DNA of 64,000 nt from Chaunax sp. Z400. Lineage: Eukaryota > Chordata > Actinopteri > Lophiiformes > Chaunacidae. Location: contig CM075193.1 of assembly GCA_037577475.1 (NCBI GenBank), positions 5,902,685-5,966,684 on the forward strand, written 5' to 3'. Numbering within the stretch: the stretch's first letter is position 1; each line of letters opens with the position of its first letter. The notes under the pieces were generated by a model that was not told the origin of the DNA, did no database searches, and saw nothing but the letters and a program-made list of their open reading frames with translations. The translations under genes and the position numbers were made by a program. Positions 40,901 through 52,900 of the stretch are shown here, piece by piece.

Positions 40901-43900
40901 ATGTGACATAGACGGTGCAGAAGCCTTGGTGGAAAGGCGGAGCCTGGTCAGTGGCCGAGATGTTCATCAGGTAGGTGGTCTTGGTCTCGTAGTCCAGGCT
41001 GTCCACAGTGGTTACCAGGCCAGTGCTCGCATCCACCTCAAACTTGCGGTCCGAGCCGGACACAAGGGTGTAAGCAACGGCTCCACCATCACCTGAGGAG
41101 GAGGAGGGGGGGGCGGTTGGTAGGGAAAGGTTAACAACTTTAAACACTGGTATCAACACCCTTTTTGACTATCCTGTGTTTACTTCAGTATCAGCCCTAC
41201 TGTAATGTTTTGGAAAACATGCGTCACTGCACCAGATGTGTCATAAAATGTCTCAGAAGCACTTTACACCATGGGAAGTAAATAGAGGAAGTCTGTACTG
41301 TGGAGCAGAAGTAGACATTTACATGCCTGTTTCAAGGGAAGGCCATTTTTTGTGTGTTGTGCGACATAAAGTAAAAAAAAGTGTTGGTTAAGGGATTTGA
41401 CATTTCCCAATGGCTTGGCACCCACTAGTGTAACGTTTGGTGACTTGCAAACAATTGACTCGTGCCAGCACCATCAGAGGAGAGCAAAGTGAAGAGTTTA
41501 ACCCACAGTCCACTAAATGTCCCTTTTTAGGATAGGGAGGATAAAACGTGACACTGCAGGCTCAACAGAGAAGGGGTTTCTGGCACAACTTCACCTACTG
41601 CCAAGGTGCATGGAGAACGGATAAATGGTCTAAAGAGGTAAAAAAATCAGGGTCAACATGAAACCACATTACTAACAAAATTTAAAAAGGGAATATATGA
41701 AGCAGGAAAAAATTTAAAAAGGCAAAAAAATATAAAAGACAACCAATCATATACATCTACACACATATCAGCCAATGAGGTACCTACAAAGTTGGGTTGG
41801 GTACATGTGGCTTCAGGCAAATCATTGCCCAAGGCTGGCAGAGAGGCGGGTCCAATAAGGGGCATGGGCAACACTATATTGGTCCATATACTGCAGGGTC
41901 AACAACAAGAACTGACATCAAACAGCTGCACTCACCAGTGTCGGGGTCTGTGGCACGCACCACAATCACAGAGGTGCCAATGCCAGCGGTCTCCCTAAGG
42001 CCTAGACGGTTGTACTGTTGCTGGGTAAACACTGGCACCTCGTCGTTGGCATCATCCACATATATGATCACCTGCAGGAGAAGACGTGTAGATATTATCT
42101 TTGGAAAAAAACAAAACAGTCTTCCGGAAAAGCATCCTGTCAGGTGGGTAGTAGATGCAAATGTGCATGAGGATTCAGATGATGTCAGAGCCGATCCGTG
42201 CATCATTAGTGCCACGTGTTGTGAACTGACCGATAAATAGCAGCACCATTGACTTTAGACCAGGTCTTTGTTGCTCAATGGTGAAGCGACGCATTTAGGG
42301 CCTGTTCGTATTGTAAATACTATTGGATCCAAAGGAACGAACAATCAGCACGGGTGTGAACGTTATCACCAAAACAAATGGATGATTCTTCAAGCTAAAT
42401 CATCGTTACACACCGTATCATTACACAAGCAGAATATGGTCGCATAACAGCCCCCTGTCCTAACGCACAAAACCAACAACATTTAATTAATAAGCGCACA
42501 CAGCCAGCATTAGTGACATGTGCATATTAATGGCTGTTTTCTCAAATAAAACGTAACATGCACAACAGTTAACAGTTAGCAGCTTAAAAAAAAAAAAGTC
42601 TTGATATCATCGCTGGATCCTAAGTTCAACCAAAGATGCTGTTTAATTCCAAACAATTCCACCTCATAAACCATGAATCCATGTGTTAACAGCTGACCTG
42701 TGTAAATGTGTGCAGCATTTAACAACATTTACCATCAGATCCTGACCAAAGCTACGTCTGCTCTGCTCACGCATAAAGGCACACGTCACCCTCTCAAGTT
42801 AAAGACGGACTTATGGTTTCAGCTGCTGTTTAATGAACTGAATCTGATCCACACCTCTTTCACCTGAATGGCTTAATTATAAGATTCAGACATAAACATG
42901 TTTCACATCGTCCTGAGTCACGTTATATTCTCAGCAGTTTTCATTATGGGCTGGTCTCTGAAAAGCACTGGAAACAACTCACTGTAGAAATAACTACTGA
43001 TCTCATAACAGCTGCATCCATGGCCCCTACTATACGTCTCTGCCTGACACTTTGACACTCCATGCTAGATTTGATTCTGTTAAATAATATATCAGGTCTG
43101 AGGAGCAGAAACATGGGGAGCTTGGCTGAAAGCAATGCAGTGATGAAACGGTTTATCGCTCCATATCGAGGGGAACAAATCAACATCGTCTCACCTTTCT
43201 GAGGGAATCTGATGCAGAGTCACTTACTAATGTTGGGAAGGGGGGTAATCCCCATGCACACAATCACCCTGCTTTGCACCCCCCGCCTCTCTAATAAATA
43301 ATGACCAGTCCCTTAATATGAAGCATGTTACAGCATCTTCCTCACCCTCACTGAGCTCCTCATGCTGCCCTCGTCACTGTTGTAGGCCTCCACTTCCAAC
43401 ACATGGGAGTTGCTGGTTTCTCTGTCCAGAGCCCTGAGGCCTCTCGTCACCAGTCCGGTCCGTCTGTCAATGCTGAACATGTTTTTGCCATTCCCTGCAT
43501 GCATGCATGCATTCATAAAACACGAGCATGCATGCACGTAGAGAGAGATGGGAGAGAGACAGAGCAACACACATTAAATGTAGTCTGTGGGTCTAGATCA
43601 TTTCAGCTTTATACACAGTGACTGCTTCTATACAAGAGTAAATGCATTGGAAACTTCATAAAAGCCATCATACCTGCACATTGGAGGAATTTTAACACAA
43701 AAGGTTGGTCAACGAAGATACTTGCCACAGATTTTGAACATTTGGACTAGCGAAGTAAATTTATCTAGTGCATCTCTTTCAAAGCATTTGGAGGAGACCA
43801 CGTGTGAAGGCCATCCGGAAGGAAAGTCAAAGCAGAGCAGCTTACCAGTGAGGATCCTGTACAGAACTTGGCCGTTCTCCCCCTGGTCTGAATCCATAGC

Positions 43901-46900
43901 TTGAACCTGTGCAGAGAAACAGGAGTTGAAAGTCTGTTATGCAGAAGACAAATTGACAAGGACACAAAACATCTGGCTATTAAACCAGTAAAGCAATTCC
44001 ATGAACCTCCCTCTGGTCCTATTGCACAGGAAGAACCTTTTATTAATTTTACAGGCTTAAAAACAGAGCTGCAGGAGCCAGCATGGCTATCATGTGACAA
44101 TTGAAAAGTTGGATCTGCTGTTCAGCTGGATGTTCACGGTTTACCTCTAGAGTGTGTTTATCCGTTTCGACGGTACATGTCATACATCACCAGATGTATA
44201 AATCAGCGTTCTTCCTCATTTGCCACACATACACTGGTGGCCAGTTTGTGTTGCCACAACAACCTCAGCATGGCTTGGCTGTCTCTCTCTCTCTTTCTCT
44301 CTGTCACAGGCAGGTAGCCAAAAAAGCAGCCAGAACCCAAACCTATCACAGACATTACGGCTCCACATGGTACACAGATAAATAGTGGAGCATGCTGGGC
44401 TGCTGGTGAATGGCCCATGTCATGAGACTGACTTCTGAATCCAGAGAGGCACAGAGCCGCTGGCACTGGATGAGGCTGGCTTCATGTCCTCTGTGGATGT
44501 GTCAGAACCTGTGGAGGGGCCTACAAAGTGCATATTCAATTGCACACAGAGGCACAACCTGAAGACACTCCAGCACATGTACGTGCACTCTGGTGTGCAC
44601 AAAAACAAACACACACACTCCCACAGTCTCTCTTGCGCTGTGTGTCCTCTTTCGCACTCTCTCTCTCTCTCTCTCCTGCTCCAACTATGAAGAGGGGCCC
44701 AACTTCAGTCTCATTAGCTTTATAAAGAGATGTGGAGAGAAGAGGAGAAAGAGGAGGAGAGGGGAGGAGGAGACGGGAGAAAAAAGAGGCTGGGGGGTCA
44801 GATTGGCGACCGATGAATAGGGTATTACACAGTGGACTGCACCACTTAGGCCATTAAAGGGGTGAATAAAGTGTAGGACGACATTGCAGAGCCAGATGTT
44901 GTAAGTGTAAGCATGTGGAGAGTAAGCAGTGAGAGATTATTCACTAAGCCTCTGCATGGCTCAGAAAGCTGCTATTGTCTTTGGCTCCCTGGGATTAAAA
45001 CAACAGTAAGATATTTTAAGCGTAATGCCGTTCCCCACATTGTACCCCCTTTCCCTCCTCGCTCCCATCTTCCTCCCCAGCGTTCTCCCCTCTGTCTCTG
45101 GGAAAGCAGCAGTTAAAGGGGGGAAAACAAGTGAGTGGAGCCAGGAAACAGGTCTGACCTCAGTTGTTGGAATTAAGCAAGGTGCTGTTTTAAAGAGTTT
45201 CTAAAGTGTGGGTGTAAGTATACATTTATGAAGGGTTTTATTCCACATTACTAAAGGATTAATATGATGAAGAAATGTTTATTTCTCAGCATTTTAGATG
45301 TAAAAAAATTAAATCATTTCAAATCTTAAGCTCCTGAGGTTGCTTTGTCTCATATTATATATTTCATGTCTGCTGTGGAGTCTGATTTCAGAGTGAAACT
45401 CCTTAAAGGCATGTGAGACATGTGTTTGGGTAACTGCACACTGTTTAAAGGAGTATGTGGAGACTAATGCATGCATTTCTTTTAGTATGATTAGGACTTA
45501 TCTGGTGGGCAGTTTTGAATATTAGCAAACAGAAGCTGCACATCCGACATCTACATGAGCTGTTACTGTATTACCCATTAATTTCTTCTTCCGCTACGGA
45601 GATAACAGAGAACGTATGGTGAAAAATACCATAAATCAGAGCCATCAAGAGGAAGTAAAAAAACAAAAACAAAAAACATCTAAAAACCAAGTGTGCTACT
45701 TAAAAACTGGAGAAGTTGCTAGCTCATAGTTAGCTAAACTGCACAGATGTGAACAGTTTAGACAATGTGTTCTTTCAAAGAAGCTACAAAAGGAGTTGGA
45801 CTGACTCAAAACTAGCTGAGCAGTCAGATCTGCAGGAGCAACGATGTGGTGTGATACAGAGGGAGAGTACCTCACAGCTAGGCTGCCAAGCTTAAGAGCA
45901 GCATGTCTAATCAAGAATACGTGCAGTACAGTATGAGTGGGTAGGAAGGAGAGTTGGTGGTGTGTGTGTGTGTGTGTGAGTGTGTGCATATGTGCTTGGA
46001 GGCGCTGACTAATGAACTGACTCTCTAACGAGCCATCCTGCTCCACTGGCCTTTTCACAGTTTTCCTGGCATTTGGTCTTAAAAATAATTTCACGTCCCA
46101 ATGTGTTTCCCTTAAACCGATAAGCCATGCTTTGTCTCCGCTGAATTAAGGACGATGACATTTACAAATGTTACTATGCTGAGGATGGGGGGTGCGTAAA
46201 GTGAGGGTGGGGGGTGATAATTGGAGACCGGGGTAGAAGAGGTAGATGCCTTGCATTTTACACGGGGCATTTTAATAAAGCAAATTTGTTTTACATTGAA
46301 GAAACCCTGTCAAGCATTAACTGTTTTGTAGTCGTTGATTTAATAGCTACATAATTGCTGCAAATGCCAAACACTCACCGCATCTGCATGTGTTTGCAGG
46401 CATTTTTGTGTGTATTTGAGCGCATCTGTGTGTATGCTTGTTATAAGCTCTTGAGTGTGTGATCCCCATAAAGTGAAAAAGAATCTGCTCAGCTTTGTTA
46501 GGCTTGATTAGTGAGGCGGGGAGCTGCTGTGGCACTTTAGCAGAGGCTGACCACACACACACTTACTCTGGCATTGACCTGCAGCCTGATGTTGTTTTCT
46601 CCATGCAGGGCCAAGACACCATGAACATCACTGAACCAGGCTTCAACTTCACCGCTACCTCTAACACAGAAAACATTCTGCCCAATCTGACAACCACCAC
46701 CTCCATCCTCCAACCTCCGTCTTATTCTTCAGACAACTATGACCCAGAATTCACCATCATGGTGGTACTGGGCTTATCGCTGCTGCTGGCAGGGTTAGCG
46801 GCCTTCCTGGCGGTGTGCCGACCCTCCCAACAGGATGGGGACTCTGAGGTCAGCTGTGGCACAGGCGAGAGCTGGACCCGCGGAGGAAGCCAGTCCAGTG

Positions 46901-49900
46901 AGCCCGAGCTCAAGGTGTGGAAGAGACTGGGGTCATATCGGCGTTCATACAACTTCTCCTTCAGACGACCACCCCATCGCAGGCCGCACGAGCGCGAGAG
47001 CACACATGTATCCCAGTCTCCAGTCCAACAGACCCCACAACCAGAATCCAGCGTGGAGCCCCCCCTCACTATGCCTTGTCTATTTGACTACGTCACTGAA
47101 ATCTGACTTGAGGACAGCCTGACGGCTGACTGACTGCTCCCCAAAACAAGCGATACACTGTTTATTTAGTGGTGCTTCAAACATCACTAATGTGGAGCTG
47201 ATGAAAGCATACTTTGAATGCTACATGGACAAAGTTTGTGTGTTTAAACATTAGAAATAAAAAAGCCATTGTAGCAGGGTTTACACACTTTTTTTGAGAC
47301 TGGATTATTTTAAGGTCTATAACAGCTAATGTTGTGCATGGATGTTCCTTATCAGCACAGCTCTGCACCATATTCAGTGGAGCGAAAAATTATTTAATCC
47401 AACAACAACTTAATTTAATTACAATTCTCTCAGTAAGGATTTGAGGCATCATCAAATCTCACATTCTGCATGGGAAAAATGGATCTAATGTGACTACATT
47501 AAAGTTTAAAAGCAACTAAACATACACAGAATTAAACACATAAAACCCAATATAATAAAAGTCCCCAGTAAAGGAATGACTTTAGGCTTTAGACTTTTTA
47601 AGGCCAGACACTTAATATTTTTCTCCAATCACATTCCATGGATGAGTATCAATGTGGAGCAGGATGGAGAGTAAACAAGGATTCCATGCAGGTCTCAAAA
47701 CATGATGAGTTACCAAATCCTGACAAGACAAATGCAACCTGAGCCAAAAAGAGACCCTTGTGTAACAGATTCTTTGTGCGTTGTGATTGTTACTTTAAGA
47801 AATAAAGTGACATTTGAAGTTTGGCAGCTGCTGTTCAGCAGTTTGTGTGTGTGTGTGTGTGTGTTTTCCACCTGAAGGATGCTGGTTCCTCGGGGAACGC
47901 TCTCCAGTATGCTGGTCTCATAGGTGTTTTGCAGGAAGATGGGTCTGTTGTCGTTAACATCCTGCACCTCAACAAATACAGTGGCCGTGCCTGTTCTCCG
48001 GCTGCCTGCAGGACCATTGTCTATGTGCACAAAAAGATTCATTTAGATTGATCTCATTTTAGAGTTGATGCCTGAACAATTGATCTGAACTTGCCTCATT
48101 GAAACTTGGGTCATGTTCAGATACTTGTGAATTAGGACAATGTGTGTATATGTGCTCTTTTCTCTTGCACAGTTTTACACTATCTCTGCCTCTTCTCCCC
48201 TCTTGTGTCTCTGGCCTCCTCTGCAAATAAGCCAGTCTGACTCAAAGGTTTCCAAAACAGGAAAACCTCAGAGTTTTTGTTCTTTCTTTTCAAACAGGAA
48301 CAAAGGAAGTTGAGAAATAGACTGAAATCACCGCAGATGTGCAGGCATTGCTTATTTTCATTGTTGTCGTACAGAAGTTCATTAAAAAAGGAGCAGCTTT
48401 GAAGTCCAGAAAACAAAATGATTCCTATTATTACGAAAATGCACACAGAATGTGTGATGAGGATGATAGATTTATTATATAAATATTATTATATAAAGCT
48501 ATGAATTAATGACACACCTATAGCTTCCACGACCAGAGTGTATGCTGCCTGGGTCTCTCTGTCTAAGCCAACCACTGTCCGAACAACGCCGTCTCTGAAG
48601 CCAACGCTGAATTTACCGTCCTGATTACCGTCTAAAAGTAGAGAACACAAACACACTTCCAAATTAACTTACTGCAGTTAAACATGTTATTCATAAACAC
48701 ACATTACACTGACAATACTAAAGGAAGCATGCAAAAAGTCACACAGTGATGGATGGATGGACAAAGGTACTGTACGTGCACATAGTCCCCTGTAATTGTA
48801 AAACACTGTTGCCCACAGACACACAAAAACAACCCCCACTGTGACCTCTGACCTGTGATGAAGTAGCTAAGCTCGGCGTTGAGGCCAGCGTCGTTGTCAG
48901 AGCAGCTGAGACGAGCTACAATGTGGTCTCTAGGTACACTCTCCTTCACGGTAACATTGTACACACGAGGGTTGAAGGTGGGCGTCTCATCATTTACATC
49001 CAGAACTGACCCACGCGCACAAACACACAGCCAGAAAGACATGAGGACACACAGATAGATGTACATGAGGACAAATAAGGCAGCAGGGCGGTGTAGTGAA
49101 TATAGACTACTGTTAAAGCAGATGGTTTGGAATCTAGTGAGGCTTTCTTGGCCAGATGTGCCGTTATTCTCCTGTTCTCTGAAGTTTAGGGAGTCGATCT
49201 CTACAGTTCTAAATATTTTTGATCCATTTGAGAAACGTCAGGAAACCTTATTCAGTTCACAGCAGTCTGACGGTTTGTCTCCTTTTAGGATTTTTCATGT
49301 CCCACCAGCAGGTGGTAGCATCATTCTCAGCAGACTCCTGAGAAGTCAGTGGTTAATTATCTGCCATAAAGAAGTAACTCTTCACATCATCTGACCATCC
49401 AACCGTGGCTTGGCAGTTTTATATATATATCTATATATGTATGGCAATTTCAGAAAGAGCATAGAGAAACCTAACCCAATTTTCTCATCATCATCAGCCA
49501 CATTTGCAGACTCTCACCTGTGATGGTGAGGGTCGAGGTGGAGGTGCGAGGGAACTTCCCTGCATCGTATGCAATCATTCTCAAATGGTACTGTCCAATC
49601 TGCTCACGATCCAGGACCACCGTGGAAGTGAGAACGCCGCTGGAGGTGTTCAGGTAGAAGTCAAGGCGGGGCATTCCCATCTGTAACGCCATTGTAATCA
49701 AACCATTCTTATCCTCATCTGGGTCCTCCACCTGGACCTGGAGCAGAGAGAGAAGGGGGACGTTACAGAGGGAGGGAAAGGGAGACCGAGGAAGAACACA
49801 GACGTTCATTAAAAGGCTAAAGGATGGTGTTAATATAAGGTTTTATTTTAATTAGATAGTAATCATCATCACAGGTGCAGCCAGGAACATCATGTCATGT

Positions 49901-52900
49901 TGGAAAATCATTACCAGCCAGCTTTCCCAGAAAACTCCTGGACTCAGATTCTTCCTTTAATGCAATCATCATTTGGATAGTCTTATATTTTACCTTAAAA
50001 ACTGAGGATCCAATGGGCAGCCCCTCTGGCACCTCAGCCGTAAAGGGCAGGTTGAGGAAGGTTGGGTCATTGTCATTGAGATCCAGAAGGTTGACAAACA
50101 CTGTAGTGCTCGCTGAAGCACGCAGTGGAGGTGTACCACCTAAAGAGGGCGCCAGACGGACATATAAAGACACACACACACATGCATGTGCACCTCCCAC
50201 ATCTCACAGCCAAGTCAGTTTATTGGCAACAGAAAAAGTTTCATGGTCAACATGAAACTTGGGGAATTAGGCTCAGAAAAAGCTCTCTGCAGAAAATGAT
50301 ATCAAGACATTTAATCTTTCTTACACATCTTACTCATCATGAGTCGGACAAATTCACACAGTGGAATGGAAAGTGGCCTCCCACCGCACACACATTACTC
50401 ACCGTCCACAGCTGAGATCACAATGGTCCTCATACGTGCTGCGTCCCTGGGGTTGTTGCTCTCTCTGTCCAGAGTTACCCCACTGGTGCGGATCTTCCCT
50501 GTACTGCTGTTGATAGTGTAGAAGGGGTTTTCTGGTCTGATGCTGTACATCACTGTCCCATTTTCTCCATTGTCAGGGTCCACTGCCAACACCTGGACAC
50601 AGGAGGGAAAGGGAAAAACTTTCTGAATGTTCTTGGGCATAAACTCTTTTAATAACCCCGACCTCAACTAGAGATATGTTTCATGCATCCTGTAATTCTC
50701 AAGTGAATTTGTGAGGTTTAATAAAGTGCATTAATGGAAAACTTAAAAAATGTGGGGACTGAAGAAAACAGGAGGGAATGAACAGGAAATTAATTAGGAA
50801 AAAAAAACAAGTTGTAATGATGGAACTGTAATACTAAAAGTAATAAGAACATCCCCATTCCAGCCTCAGGACACCGTCTCACAAAACCCTGTCCAACGGC
50901 TCCAACACATCAGTCAGTGAGAGAAAAATGCTAATGTCTCTTTCTGACACAAAGTGGCAGTTGGTGATAAATGCGTGAAGCAGGAAGCCCGGCTAAAACT
51001 CCGTCTGATTGTTAAAGAGCTGATCAATTATTCAGCACACTGACTAAAAACGTTAGAAACTTGTTAATTGGTCATTAGAGGAACAAAGGTTTTGCAGGTA
51101 TTTAATTATTAAGGGGACATGGTAGGTAGGCGTCCCAGAGGCCACATTGATTAAAAAGAAACTGGATAGCAGACATAAAGCTTGGGCAAGTGTCTACCTG
51201 GGACCAGTTGAACTAATCAATATTGGCTTGTAAATAACACATTTAGAACAAATATATTAACCTTGCCTATTGACTGAAGGACTTGTTTTGAATGGAGTGA
51301 GAGGGGGTTCACTTTTAGTGTGGCATGTAAAAGGCTGCAGAAGTGGTGGGGGGCTGGACTGAGATGTGAGTGGGCTGATCCTGGCACTGGGCACACAAAC
51401 AAATTCATCCGCTTGCTGGACACCTCCAAGAAGACTCAGCCGATGGACTCCTGTCACCATGGAAACACTGGTCGGGCCTGGGCTACATTGGGGCGAATTA
51501 AAGGACTGTAAGCCTGATTGCTCTGATTTCTTGACACATGGTAAGACATGTACAGTATGCATAGCATTGGTGGCTGTACCATGAATGAACTAAACTAAGG
51601 GCAGGCAAATTCTATGTTGAATTTCTCTTTCCTTTTAATTTCTCCATTCCACTCTCTTGCTCTGTAAGATGTGTTCTTGCTTGCATTTCTGCCCAACAGC
51701 TGAATAATTTGCTATGCATATGACTGCAGGCTACATTTTAATTAGCAATCGGACTCCCTTAATTACACTCACTGACTTTAATTAATGGACAATCAGGACT
51801 TAATTAACAACACACTGGCAAAGACACCAGCAGGACACTGAGAGAGTTTGGGCTAATATTGGAGTGTTTATTTTGTGATGACCTCGCAGTGATAGTAATT
51901 TGTCCATCAGTGGTGGAGGATTATGCAGACATATCCGTCAACGTGTACAGTATCCCCTCAGTGATCCTCTAATGAAAACTGTTGCATTACAACAATCCTT
52001 AATCTTCACATTTTGATCACTTTGCTCATTAAGTATTTTTCATTAAAACACATTTCTGCATAATTCAAGTTTGCAAACTCAGGGTAAGCAAATTAAACCA
52101 CAGACTAAAGTAATGAAACAAAACAGAAAAAAACACCACCCAAGGATACTGTGTGTTCGTGCAATTCATGTTTCAATTTACAACTTTGATTAAAAAAAAC
52201 AAAAAACATTAATAAAACAGAATGTGATCATTTCCTAATCCTTGACACGAATACGGTACAAAGACAATAAATATAAAGTTGTACCTAATCAACCTTTTTG
52301 TAAATATATGCTTATTCTGGATTTTATGCCATTTTATGCCCTTCAGAGAAGACAGAGAAATCTCTGCATGTAATAGAGAGATAGAGAGAGATAGATGATA
52401 GATAGATGATAGATTAGTAGAATAAAGTAATTTGCAAAAGTAGTTCACAGCTTGATATACATAACAAAAAATAAACCATATGACAAAATAAACTAAAATT
52501 AGAATGAGAAACTAAAATGGAATGACAAGAAATTAAATGAAATAGCTCTATATACATCATGCTCAAACTTGAAACAGAAAAATACAAACTGGAGGAAAAT
52601 CTATGACACTGACAGAAAACTATGACCATGAGAGCTAAGTATCTGTCAGAAGAGGTTTGGAGGTATAAAGAGTTATTGCTTTAGTTAGGGAAGATTTCCT
52701 GTTTTGGTCCTTGTGATACGGAGCTGGATCAGTCTGTTAGAGAAGGAACTCTGCTGTCGGTCCAGTAGGTGGAGGAGAGGGTGGTAAGGATTATCCAGAA
52801 TAGATAACAGTTTATTCAGGGCCCTTCTCTCCATCGCAGCTTCAAAAGGGTCCAATTTGCAGCCAATTACAAAACCAGTCTTCTTAATCAGTCTGTTCAG

